From positions 3,286,001 to 3,350,000 of the forward strand of contig CM062384.1 of the NCBI GenBank assembly GCA_031310005.1: 64,000 nt of DNA, read 5' to 3'. This document shows, piece after piece, positions 33,883 through 44,179 of the stretch. The notes beneath the pieces are model-generated. The model had not been told where the DNA came from. It was given only the letters and a program-made list of their open reading frames with translations, and ran no database searches. The first letter of the stretch is position 1. Every line of letters starts with the position of its first letter. Position numbers and translations under genes: made by a program. Source of the DNA: Dactylellina haptotyla (taxonomy: Eukaryota; Ascomycota; Orbiliomycetes; Orbiliales; Orbiliaceae).

Positions 33883-34614
33883 GATGATGGTTTTTCTGGG
33901 GTACAATATAGGCTTGTTATCATACCATGAGTTCTAAGAATCCGTATCTCTGGATCAACCGGTGGAGCCTTGCTTACTTATACCCCCTCCTTCTATATAG
34001 ATCTGTGCACCATATCGGGATTCCCAAATCAAGGCATCTGTTTTTACATGCGTGATTATACGATAAAGGATACCGAGTGGTATGATAACTGATTCGAATT
34101 TGGCGGGCGGTGCGGGCTCGAGGCCAAAATTTCCACCCCAAAAGGTAATACGCAAAAAGAAACAAACATATCACCATGCAGGAACGATCAATCCTTTTTT
34201 TTTTTGGCGTGAAGGTATGTTAACGAAGTGCATGCCCTGCAATTTTTGGACCGCTGTGCCTGTACATGTAGTATCCAAGGAAGAGATTTGCCCGAATCAG
34301 GTCCAGCCTTCGTTACTTTGAGCCACCTCACCACCGTGCGCAACGACTACACAACGCCACCCAGAATCTACGAGGGGAATAGGCGCTTAGATGGCAGATC
34401 AATCGAAAACCATTTGCAATTTCTTTGGCTGTATTATCAATTTCTGTTTTCTGAAATATTTATCTATAGTATTCCCAAGTCCAGCTCTATTTTGACAATG
34501 TAGCCTTGATTCCGGAAAAATACAGACCGTTCGTCTCGTTTCTCGTCTGCGGGAAGCTTTCAGGCTGTGTTGTTACTTGGGACGGAACCATGGATCAAAC
34601 TCACACATTTTTCG
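33883..34614. other. Intergenic upstream of the seven-helix gene
   Basis: About 730 bases of promoter region and spacer. Several short frames, none with protein character. A run of 12 T lies near 34194-34205. Confidence 0.45.
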
Positions 34615-35200
34615 TTTAGTATGCTCCTGCAGCCGCAATCATAGCGCAACAGAGCACCTGTATCAGAAGATATGCTACCAAAGCGAACCAAGAAACAGGA
34701 GTGACTTGAGTCTTAAAACGGTTTAGGGTGGCTATCTTCCACACTGCATCATGCTGACGATTTTGAGTCGACGTTTTGCTACGCGGACGCTCAGATTCAT
34801 GATTTCAAGGCGCTCCTTGGGGGCTATCGATCTATCACGATTTTGGTTGGCGTTCGGACATTTGATGAACGTGTTTCGGCAATTTGCCCCACAAAAGCTG
34901 TTTCCTGTGGGTTCAGTTCGTTTTGAAACGCTCAGGCCTTCGCTATTGCCGCGAGGTCTGAACGTTCTTCTCCACCTGCTGCTATTTGTTGACGAAAACC
35001 TTCAGCTGTGTAACCGAGATTTCAGTTGTTAGCGGGATATCGACGAAAGGCACCAGATCTATTCCTAAAAGAACCAAGTCTGGACTTGTACTTGTCGGGC
35101 GAGAGGTTACAATTTCTTTCATGTCAACGAGGTTCTGGGCAAGTTCTGACTCGCGACCAATGAAAATTTCGAATATTTTCTTTCTTGATTGGGGCTACAA
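34615..35200 (-). pseudogene. Possible decayed orphan gene
   Basis: On the minus strand there are protein-like stretches in different frames: FEIFIGRESELAQNLVDMKE followed by a Pro/Thr/Ile-rich piece (about 35000-35180); EGFRQQIAAGGEERSDLAAI and, after one in-frame TGA, a coherent stretch containing NELNPQETAFVGQIAETRSS (about 34830-35010); and near 34620-34710 a piece ending in a membrane-like helix (WFALVAYLLIQVLCCAMIA) and a stop. They lie in the same order and strand, but I could not join them into one gene with clean splice sites. Most likely a relic; it could be a gene whose introns I misread. Confidence 0.3.
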
Positions 35201-36581
35201 CGGTGTTGACGCTGCCAGATGGCCGCAGGTGAGCTTTCGGTTAATTGAAACATTTCGCAGATGCAAAACCCAGGTTATCTTCAGATAATATCATTTTCTC
35301 AATGTTCTTTTTCATTAGCTATATCACCGAGAATTAAGGGGACCGGTGCAACGGCTTGGTGGCACATGGAGTAACGTGCCCGAGTGTTGCGACATGGTGT
35401 CTTGACAAGGGTATCTGAATCGTTCGATGACTAGCTCGAGAGCCCCCCATTGCTCGAATATTCGAATTGCAAGCGTGAGAAATTTAACTCGCCACAAACT
35501 CAGCTGACCCACTCCACGAAGCGTAGCTGAATCGACATGTAATTAGATACTAGTATATTCGCAGGTTAGGATTTCAATCCACACAAGCCCCCGCTTCTGA
35601 TCAGACCATTTCTTAATTGCCAAAGCGATTACTGTTTCTCTATCAATAAAAAAGCTTGAAGGCCTAGACCGATCAAGCTGGTCCTAAGCCTTTGCACCTG
35701 CTGGGAATAGTGTTGTGGGCGCAAAATCGAAATTTGTCCCTGTATCCTCAATTGATCAAATGCCAGATCCTTCGGCTAACTCTGCCGTAAACTTCCTCCT
35801 ATCCGGTTTTTGATTGGGAAGGGATATCTTTCGTCCTCTGTGCATTTAAAATTCTTTACCAATGTGCAAATCTATCTACGATACACAATACATCTATCTC
35901 CATCCGTTCGAAATTATACCATTAGCATGAGTGCGTCTCGCTACCGATGTATTAACTATACGGCATTGCATCGGAATTGTTACACATTGTAGCTAGTATG
36001 ATGCTGTTGCTGCGATAATAGTTCAACAAAAGGGGTTTTTTGATGAACCATCGGGCCTTCCGAATATCATATCCTCCGCAATCCCGCTCCTAGTCACCTT
36101 ACTGACGTCTACAGGGCTGAAACTCCTTCATGGCCCGAATCTTCGCTAAAAACTGCGTGCACATGTGCATATATTTTCCTAGTTAAGACGCAACACAGAA
36201 CCAGTTAATCTCGCAAACCTGAGCTCGAGGAGTCATACTCGCAGGACGCCTGGATGTTTGCGGCCCAGTCTGTTCAAACCCAGGATTTGTTCTGGCAAGA
36301 AAACCCCAGACGCGGCACAGCATCATCGAGCTGGTGTAGGCGCGCCCGCAATTTTTGCTGTGCCTTCACTTCGCTTCGCAGCCTTGAGGCTGGCTGCAAG
36401 GAATCGTATGAGCTCCTATGCTCCGAGGAGTCGTCGTCATCGACGCTCCTTCTTCTCCGATAGATCCTCGCGGGGCTGCCTATGGATGTCTTAAATATAA
36501 AAGCTTTGTTTTCGAGGTTTGAATTTAATTTTTTGAGGACTAAAGACTAAAACTAATTCAACCGACAAGACGGGTTTCAAA
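35201..36581. other. Intergenic with TATA box for the next gene
   Basis: About 1.4 kb without a supported gene. TATAAAAG at 36496-36503 lies 79 bases before the ATG of the membrane-protein gene at 36582 and is a good TATA box. Two overlapping + frames at 36254-36494 are probably chance. Confidence 0.45.
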
Positions 36582-37034
36582 ATGTCGCCTACCTTGAACA
36601 TTGGCCTGACCGCCCCAAATTCGGTCCGCGAATATGCCATTTTCTCCCTATATTTTTGTTGCGGGGTTGGTATTTTCTTATTTCTAATGATGCTAGTTTT
36701 TCTCTATATGCCATCCCCTATGATCGATAACCTTGGAAGGTACACTGGAAACATAGCTATACCATCAGAAGAGGAAGAGGAGTACGAAATGTCTTACGCA
36801 AGCATTAGGCGGAAGGCGAGGCGACAGGAGAGGGACCGAAAAGAAATGATCAACGACCGGTTCTGGATTGGAAGGGACAGATCAGAAACAATGCAAGAAC
36901 AGCGACAGTACAGAGAAAGGCAGATAAAATCAAGGATGGCGCAAGACATAAAATTTGCGAAGCGATGGAAAGCTTGGAAGGCAAAGCAGGCAAAGCAGGC
37001 AAAACTTCAGCCTGCACCATCAACGAGCAAATGA
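36582..37034 (+). CDS. Small single-helix membrane protein with basic coiled-coil tail
   Basis: 150 residues from ATG at 36582. One strong membrane helix at about 19-44 (IFSLYFCCGVGIFLFLMMLV, then FLYMPSP). An acidic patch (PSEEEEEYEM) follows, then a long Arg/Lys-rich helix (RRKARRQERDRKEMINDRFW) and a Trp/Lys/Ala/Gln end with short repeats (WKAWKAKQAKQAKLQ). Likely membrane-anchored with a basic cytoplasmic helix. Orphan; upstream TATA box supports it. Confidence 0.6.
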   Translation: MSPTLNIGLTAPNSVREYAIFSLYFCCGVGIFLFLMMLVFLYMPSPMIDNLGRYTGNIAIPSEEEEEYEMSYASIRRKARRQERDRKEMINDRFWIGRDRSETMQEQRQYRERQIKSRMAQDIKFAKRWKAWKAKQAKQAKLQPAPSTSK

Positions 37035-37867
37035 AAGATTCACGGCGGCCGCGGGCGACCGATACCACACAACACCGTACTGTTGGCTTGAGTTGTAGCC
37101 TACACAGGGTCCGTTGGAACTCACCATTCAATGCGCATACATGCCGCTAAATCATATGGATAGGAGTGATTTCCTTCGAAACGAATATCATCGGATACTA
37201 TCGAACCATTGAGTTAAATTACAAATCGAGCTAAAGAGCAAGAAGAAACACCCCCAACAGGAGTGGGAAGCAAAATTTTCTCATCTAAACCAAGTTTATT
37301 GGCTGTCATTTTATATATTCCGGTCGGAACTGAAACGGTGATATTGAAGGCGTAAATTTATTTCAAAAGATTCTAAACGAAAACCAAGGAGTACTATTTT
37401 TAATATTTATCTATCTACGCTTGAACTTCCCTGTATATATCTTAACCAAGTTCAACTCAGCCACGCTTTTATTTTTATTTTTTTTACTAATCCAGGTTCA
37501 TATTTAAGAAATGTTACTTGAATGCCTTATGATCCGTACCGAATACCTATGGGCTCTATCCGATGCGATTGTACTTTTAGAGACTATATTACGATTATAG
37601 GCTGTATGGACATCCTAGAGAGATTGCGGTATACGATTCTATTTAACGCGATGTTGGTTGGAAATATAGGATAAGTAGTAAAAAGAAAACGGCCGTTTCA
37701 GGTGGCTATAAATATCCTAGGAATGTGCTTCAATCACAAGACTGAGATAAATTGCCTGTATATTATCCCAGGAAATGGCAGAACGTTTGCATAACACTAT
37801 TCAGAAATATTATAGGAAAACGAGTCGCACCTAATGTCATATTGAAAGTGGTATTTAGCGTTTGTAA
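37035..37867. other. Intergenic between convergent genes
   Basis: About 830 AT-rich bases; nothing recognised. Confidence 0.5.
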
Positions 37868-38224
37868 CTAGGGTAGAAGGTTCTTCAAAAGTGGTTCCAA
37901 CTTATTCTTCAGCAATTCGTATCTGTCACAGGCTGCCTTGATCGACTTCAGCTCGGGGAGAAGGTCCCAGCAAAATAACACGATTTCTTCTATGTTTTCG
38001 GCACTTAGTCCCTGTGGAACAAGGGAGTCTTTTATTTGTTCACGGAATGTAGATTTTGGCATCGAGACGACCGTGGCTATGCGAACTGTATCCTCGACCT
38101 TGTTCACAATGGGCGAAGTTCTTTGGAATGACATTACGGTAACTTTTCTTCCTGCACACTCAGCTTGCACAATTTCTTTTACTGGAGTTTTAGGATTCGG
38201 GACTACTGAAATTAGTGTTCGCAT
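37868..38224 (-). CDS. Small orphan protein
   Basis: 118 residues from ATG at 38224; the frame stays open a little further upstream but only through a GTG. It begins with a beta-like segment (MRTLISVVPNPKTPVKEIVQ). A strand-rich middle (KVTVMSFQRTSPIVNKVEDT) is followed by a helical end (ENIEEIVLFCWDLLPELKSI). No signal peptide. Family not recognised. Confidence 0.45.
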   Translation of the reverse strand: MRTLISVVPNPKTPVKEIVQAECAGRKVTVMSFQRTSPIVNKVEDTVRIATVVSMPKSTFREQIKDSLVPQGLSAENIEEIVLFCWDLLPELKSIKAACDRYELLKNKLEPLLKNLLP

Positions 38225-38784
38225 ATCGGAGTGGGCAATGTGATAGAATTTATACACATTTGCGTTGGTCTTTGTTTAAAAGAAATGCGATCAATATTGT
38301 GTGACTATTTTGTTTCAGAAAATCGAGACTGCATGGCTTGATTCTTCTACCGATATAGGGACCTTGCAAACGATGTGACTAGGCTGGTGTGTCTTAGCAC
38401 TGACAGAAAAGCCCGGAAAGCTTTTAGGTGTCCTGTGATCCGCCCCCTTCCACTCCGAGGAAAGATGGGCGGTCTGTTAGAGAGAAGGGTTCAGTCTTGT
38501 ACGTAGGTACAAGACTGAGAAGCGTTGTCTGGTGTCGTTAGAGCAACGAGAAACTTATCGCGGGAGGGCTTTGTTCGCACATAAAAATTCCCACCTCGGC
38601 ATAAAATACTGTTGAGATCAGGTAACATAGGTACATGTACATTTCATAATCTGCATCCTGCCTTTGTCACCAACCTCGAAATACTCGATCCCAGTCATTT
38701 CCACAACCGATTACCATCGACATTCTTTACCGATATTGTATCTTCTGTTTTGCCTGTTTTGGTTCTTAATGCAAGCCTACCAAG
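38225..38784. other. Intergenic spacer
   Basis: 560 bases forming the divergent promoter of the flanking genes. A short inverted repeat, CTTGTACGTAGGTACAAG, lies at 38496-38513. An ATG at 38769, out of frame with the next gene and overlapping its start, may act as an upstream ORF. Confidence 0.4.
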
Positions 38785-39360
38785 ATGAAGAAAAGCAGCG
38801 TCCTAAAAGGGACCGATATTGCAACAGACCCGCTACTTTTCCATATGGGCGACAACATGTTATACTGGGGTTTCATCGATTACTTCCAGCATTCCTGTAA
38901 GTAGACTACATAGAGGGGTTTTGAATGATACTAACTAATTATAGGGTTCGAGAATGCACACTCCGCTTATCACATCTGGCTGGCGTTCGTCCTCCTAGTA
39001 TATTGGATATTTATTCTCGATACGACCTGGGTCCCATTTCAGGGGATACGAAGGTGGTTCGCAATGCTGAAATGGGACTACATCGAGTACAAGGAGAATC
39101 AACAACGGAAACGGGACGAGGAGCTGCCTTTTATAGTCCTTGTAATCCCTGCCAGGTGGGATATCGAGCCTCCTCCGTGGTGGGAGTGCGTCGTCGGTTC
39201 CAGAACCCGGTGGGTTCCTGTGCTTTGGTTCATCCCATTCGTGCAAAAGGTATTCCAGGGCTCCAAATACACGCGGTGGGACGACATGAGGCCCGATATG
39301 GCGGCCAAAGGGAGTTCCGAAGGGGAGATACTTGGAACCACAGATTCTGGCTCTATCTAA
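38785..39360 (+). CDS. Small Trp-rich membrane protein
   Basis: Two exons, 38785-38896 and 38945-39360, joined in phase 1 over a 48-bp intron (GTAAGT donor, ACTAAC branch, TAG acceptor); 175 residues. One membrane helix about 45-70 (SAYHIWLAFVLLVYWIFILD) is followed by a basic/amphipathic segment (RRWFAMLKWDYIEYKENQQR), then a Trp/Pro-rich region (RWDIEPPPWWECVVGSRTRW) that includes a second, weaker hydrophobic stretch. The clean splice signals make it a good gene despite being an orphan. Confidence 0.7.
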
Positions 39361-39775
39361 CCAGACCATCTTGTCCAATAATCTTTGGCGTTGTTTTACC
39401 TTTTGCTAAGATACTCACTAACTACCTATGCTTTGTTCACCGTTTAACCTATGGTGGGTAAAATATGCTATTCGGTTTAGGTGCTCTAAGTCATTGGAAC
39501 GTAGCTAATATCTATGGTACTGGGCAATGCCCTAATATACAGAATTTGACGTCTACACAATTTTGGACTGCTTGGGGCCCGCGCTTTACAGGCCCACCTT
39601 GCACTATTTTCTCTCCAGGCGCCCTCAACACGCCTGTGAAGCTCCAAGTTACATCAACGGAGAACCTCCTCCTTTCCTACTCTCTAAAGCTTCCTCTCTC
39701 TATTTAGGCAAACTTGTTCGAATCCTTTCTCACACCCAAAGAGATAGCTGTTCGCCTACAAATCCAGTCATTCAG
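39361..39775. other. Intergenic spacer
   Basis: About 415 bases. An 80-codon ATG frame at 39465-39707 (Thr/Pro/Ser-rich) has no domain and may be an upstream ORF of the next gene. Confidence 0.35.
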
Positions 39776-41098
39776 ATGAGCTCTCTGAAGGCTACTAGCC
39801 CCTCCACTACTTACTCGGATAGTGATGAGGAAGATGCTGTCACCATATTCACCCAAGCATCCGATGAACACCCACTTGTTAAAGTTCGAACAATTCACGG
39901 TCCTAGTATCATTTCACAGTGTATCCCCCAAGCACCTCCTCTCTCAGAAGAAGTTGCCAAGGTATTGACGCAAATGGATTCATCCAACATCTATTTGTTC
40001 ATGTGCAAGCTCATAACTGAGCTCGCGGCTGCTAACCCACGAGATCGGCCCATGTTCACTACCACACCAGAATTTTCCGACTGGAAGGTCGTGAAAATTA
40101 TATCTGATATGCTTGAGGACTTCGCTCTCGAGGACCTCCTTGATTCTTGGGACACGATTTGGAAGAAAGGCGTTGCACCACGTCTTACCTTAGCGGAAGC
40201 GAATCAAATCTTGGATATTCAAATAGCTCATTTGGAAGATTCATCTCCTGTTGTGAATGATAACTTAAAACTCACCCGTCACGAAGATGAAGCTGTCTCT
40301 CAGAATTCCAGCAATGATGAATCTGATGTGGCAGAGGTGCTTCTGCACTCCGACGATCCTGATGCCAAGGGGTCGCTCACAGTTACTGAATCATTCAAAA
40401 AAGCAAGACCTGATCTCAAAGCGATGAAGAAGGCCAATGAAGCTGCTCTTTTCAAGGAATTGTCTGCTGAAATGGATAAAACGCAACCATCTCTGACCGA
40501 GCCGACTCTATTCGAAAAGAATGGCAGCGATATTCAAGATCCTGAACTCGAAATGCCAACAATTACTCTTCCCGAGGAAGAAGAAGATGAGGAGGATATG
40601 AGATATCGCAGAGAACTATGGATACGAAAATTCGGAATTTCGCCTTCTCAGCTAGACCTCAGTCCAGGCCCACCAACGAAACGCTGGGAACCCACTGACG
40701 CAAAACAATTGGCCAAACCTAGCTCTTCGCCCGGGATGTTCGAAGATGGTTTAGGGGGCTTCATACACGCCGATAAAGAGAAAATGGCGCAAATTGGAAA
40801 AATTGAAAAGGAAGCTGAACTCGCTGAGCAATCAAACATCGAACTGGACGAAACTCCCCGCCGTGCCAGCTCCTCTCCAGAAGTTTTCAACACTATACAA
40901 GCCGGTAAGGACCGCCCGGCTAATATCTTATATATCTCTTGCGGTAATAATTTTTTGTCTAGGGGTAAGGGCGCTATGAAGGGTGGGAGACCCCCGAACA
41001 GGAAAATGGGAACCCGAATGACGCTTGGTGAATTTTTGAGAAATTGGAAAAGGAAGATCGCGAAACCGAATGATGATCCCGCCTTCCTAACATATTGA
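39776..41098 (+). CDS. Orphan acidic protein with basic C terminus
   Basis: Read as one exon, 440 residues from ATG at 39776 (upstream in-frame codons open on TTG only). The N-terminal 170 residues look folded and helical (SSNIYLFMCKLITELAAANP; VVKIISDMLEDFALEDLLDS). The middle is acidic and disordered (LPEEEEDEEDMRYRRELWIR). The end is basic (GRPPNRKMGTRMTLGEFLRN). An intron-like segment at 40905-40962 (GTAAGG donor, TAG acceptor, 58 bp) sits inside the frame. If it is spliced, the protein ends five codons later as a shorter 380-residue form. Family not recognised. Confidence 0.65.
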   Translation: MSSLKATSPSTTYSDSDEEDAVTIFTQASDEHPLVKVRTIHGPSIISQCIPQAPPLSEEVAKVLTQMDSSNIYLFMCKLITELAAANPRDRPMFTTTPEFSDWKVVKIISDMLEDFALEDLLDSWDTIWKKGVAPRLTLAEANQILDIQIAHLEDSSPVVNDNLKLTRHEDEAVSQNSSNDESDVAEVLLHSDDPDAKGSLTVTESFKKARPDLKAMKKANEAALFKELSAEMDKTQPSLTEPTLFEKNGSDIQDPELEMPTITLPEEEEDEEDMRYRRELWIRKFGISPSQLDLSPGPPTKRWEPTDAKQLAKPSSSPGMFEDGLGGFIHADKEKMAQIGKIEKEAELAEQSNIELDETPRRASSSPEVFNTIQAGKDRPANILYISCGNNFLSRGKGAMKGGRPPNRKMGTRMTLGEFLRNWKRKIAKPNDDPAFLTY

Positions 41099-42281
41099 GC
41101 GATATTGTCCCAATTATCTCTATGCTTGTTTAACATTTGCTTACCGTCTCACTATTAGCTAGTTCATACGCATTTACAAAACCACATGTCCTCTAACAAC
41201 TTGAAAACTCCATTTACTAGCCTCGAGACTGGAATAAATTATAAAAACACATTAATATCAGTATATCACATTTGAATGTCACCACTACGGGACAACCTTA
41301 AAACCGTTTCTGCTTTTGTTTTCTATCAAATGGCACTATAAAATATTTTGCGAAAGGCCTAGACTCTTTGTAACCGGTGTTTTAAGAATTTTCTGCCAAC
41401 TGTTCCTAATGCTTGTCGGCATTAACGGAGTGACAACGATAGGGGTGATTTTATGTCTATCGAATTTAGGTTATATGCAGGGACTGAGAGCTCTTTCGCG
41501 GATACTCTTAAGTCTAAGCGAACAAGAGCTTCTGACATCGGGATGGTTTGAAAGTCCTAACTTGGTGGTTCCTGATCTCAAAGCCAGTCAAATTCTGCTT
41601 CCAGAAAGCTTCTGGAACTCGGCTGCGCATATTCTATGCACACATGTGTTGACCCGTGGTGATCAGCTGGTGATCCGCTCTACTGTCTCCGCCGAAGAGC
41701 GCGTTCTTTAGCGGTGAATGCTTCTTGTTTACTGGTCGAACTATGCCGATTCTTCTCGAATTACTCTTTTAAGATGGCATGGCGAAAGATCCGAGACATT
41801 CTGTCGAACAACAATGTGAGGTGGATTTCTAACCATTTCGCATGCGCATATGCAACTCCATGATTACTCGATTAGTACTATAGTGCAGCTACTGCAGACA
41901 GGGTTAACTTTGAGAGCGCACAATTAACTAGGCAGATATGGGGGATCGCAATATAGGTCAGCTTATAGATATCAGTCGTGATTTAGTATAAAGTAAGGCC
42001 CAAATCCTCTCTTCGTCCCCGATAATTCATCAGACAACAATAAACATCACCAAGCAACCCACACTACATCAATATTTTCAATACCGCGGCTGGCCCGTTT
42101 TTTCTCTTCTAAAATTTTCAATCGCAAGGCCGGTCCTCGCAAACTTTAATCCACCTACTTTTTCACGAATCGAACTACGGAACTGACTCCCTTAAATTTA
42201 CATTATCAACATATTACTCCTTCGGATCCGAAAATTACCACTATTAATAAATTATATACATCTCCCTTTCAAATATCAGAA
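41099..42281. other. Intergenic spacer and promoter of the small secreted gene
   Basis: 1.2 kb. A + frame at 41316-41711 opens on TTG and has a hydrophobic start but no ATG or splice partner, so it is not called. TATAAAG at about 41987-41993 and a pyrimidine-rich stretch before 42282 fit a promoter and leader. Confidence 0.4.
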
Positions 42282-42614
42282 ATGAAGTTCACCACCGTCC
42301 TCGCTGTCTTCTCTGCTGTTGCCGTCGTGAGCGCAGCACCAGCAGCCGAACCCCAGCTCAACCAGGTCTTCCCCGCGGGAAACTCGAAATACACTCTCCC
42401 GAAAAACCACCAACTCAGTGGAAAGTTGGGAGAATATCAAAAAGACGCTGTCAACTACTTCAATAAGGTTGCTCCCAAGCCAATTATAGATGCTGCCAAT
42501 GGGTTGGCCAACAATAAGTATACGAGTTGGATGACCGGACCGCATCCTATTCTTCGCCCTATTAGTAAGCTTATCGGCAGACAGGAATATGAAATCGAGA
42601 ATTTGGATGGTTAG
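42282..42614 (+). CDS. Small secreted Cys-free protein (effector-like)
   Basis: 110 residues from ATG at 42282. Signal peptide about 1-18 (MKFTTVLAVFSAVAVVSA, cleavage before APAAEP). The mature chain has no cysteine and is Asn/Lys/Pro-rich with aromatic residues (KYTLPKNHQLSGKLGEYQKD). No domain known to me. Size, signal and orphan status fit a secreted effector candidate; that is inference. Confidence 0.75.
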   Translation: MKFTTVLAVFSAVAVVSAAPAAEPQLNQVFPAGNSKYTLPKNHQLSGKLGEYQKDAVNYFNKVAPKPIIDAANGLANNKYTSWMTGPHPILRPISKLIGRQEYEIENLDG

Positions 42615-43167
42615 ATAGTATGGTAGAATTATTTCATGTACGAGTTAACGAGCACGTAATGCTAAGTCAATCATATCTTAAACTACCTGATCTGGCCTGA
42701 GAAACTAGAATGTGTTGTTCTGTGTTGTGATATAAAAAATACAACAGCTTCTAGAGGTTTATACGAGCTTCTAGAGGTATGGTTGGTAAATAATGTTTCG
42801 CAATCTCGTATTGTCTCCATGAGATATACTAACGTTAGGCAAAGAGCATCCTCTAGGCATAACGTAAAAACTATTTAACAATCTTCTTGCGATTTCGAGA
42901 AACATAAGAGATAGGATGAATTCACGAAATTCATTCTGAGACAAATTATGAAGTCTGCCGCAATCCAGAAATTGAAACTGACGGATATTTTAGTAGACAA
43001 AGCCTCTAGATCTTCCTATAGTCTTACCGGTCTGGACAATACTGCCCCGCGCCTACTTACAAAGTCCTAAAAAACAATCGCCTCAGGCTCAACTTGAGCT
43101 CTCGTTAACACATTGCATCATTGGATAACTCGCGGGCTCTGGCGCGTCAAAGCTTAAAACTCACATC
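42615..43167. other. Intergenic spacer
   Basis: 550 bases, no gene seen. A short direct repeat (GCTTCTAGAGGT twice) occurs near 42749-42779. Confidence 0.45.
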
Positions 43168-43530
43168 ATGCTCAGCACCCTTTCCCTCCTCTCTTCCGAT
43201 AACCCTGAAAAATGCATGGAAATCATGGAGGAATCACTCAAAGAGATTAAGCAAGAAGTTCTCGACGCAAGCCACCCATGGGCCGATCCCAAGAAGCTAG
43301 AGCATATGGCAAGGGCGATGGCAGGTACGCTTAAGGCCTGGGATATATTCATCGATGCCGCGAGCTATATTCATAAGCTAAAGGATGACTCTGCTGAGAT
43401 GGATCGGGTTATCGACGCGGCTCTGTTTAAGATACAAGAGCGTCTTTATGGGATTCCAGAGGGGACAGGGTTGATAGAACAGGAGGAACCGGGTCGTCCA
43501 AAAGGGAAAGAAGTGGAACGTGAACACTAG
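43168..43530 (+). CDS. Small helical orphan protein
   Basis: 120 residues from ATG at 43168. Almost all predicted helix (EKCMEIMEESLKEIKQEVLD; KKLEHMARAMAGTLKAWDIF), with a charged tail. Resembles in build the helical heads of the larger orphans nearby (44180, 46902), but I see no clear sequence match. No signal peptide. Confidence 0.5.
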   Translation: MLSTLSLLSSDNPEKCMEIMEESLKEIKQEVLDASHPWADPKKLEHMARAMAGTLKAWDIFIDAASYIHKLKDDSAEMDRVIDAALFKIQERLYGIPEGTGLIEQEEPGRPKGKEVEREH

Positions 43531-44179
43531 GTATCTAAGGTAATCCGGTATTCGCAATTAGTGTTCTGGAATGTTTGTCTGAGCTCTTAGGGTCAAGTTG
43601 GATGGCGCAATTACTCCTATTCTGGGTTGTCGATGTGATTAGACTACAGGGCAGCATATCACAAAAGTCAACAATTTCATAGTTCGCATACGTACAATTT
43701 CGTAATTATACTCTTCGAAAGACAAAAACCTAGATCAAAATTTGAAGTCGTTTATACTGCCTATACAAATGATATATGTAATTCGTCCTTTATCACTCGA
43801 CTGAACGCTTGCTGATCCTCCGCTAGGTAATGTAAGAGTCCCGTTCAAGAAACAAATATTATCATCAGTGGGACTGTAGCGCTAGTTGGTAACGAGTTTG
43901 ATATTTCTAAACTCATTTTACGTTCGGTTACGTATAGATTAAACACAAAGATAAAGACATGCGATATTAGCCTAGATTATCTATGATATTTGTTTTGCCA
44001 ATTAAATTTTGGCGCTCAGTTGTTGTTTCAGCGGTGACCTACTATTTGCTTCTTATTTTCTGAGGATTGAACAGCTTTCTCGATATTCCGACAAATTCGT
44101 CTTTACGAGATGTATTATGGACAGTAATTATTCATTTATTCTATACGGACCCAAAGCAACAAGATTATTCTTCTAAGAA
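43531..44179. other. Intergenic spacer
   Basis: About 650 AT-rich bases; nothing recognised. Confidence 0.5.

Noticed and set aside
41316-41711. 131-codon + frame with hydrophobic start
   Set aside because: Opens on TTG, has no ATG, no splice partner and no recognisable domain.
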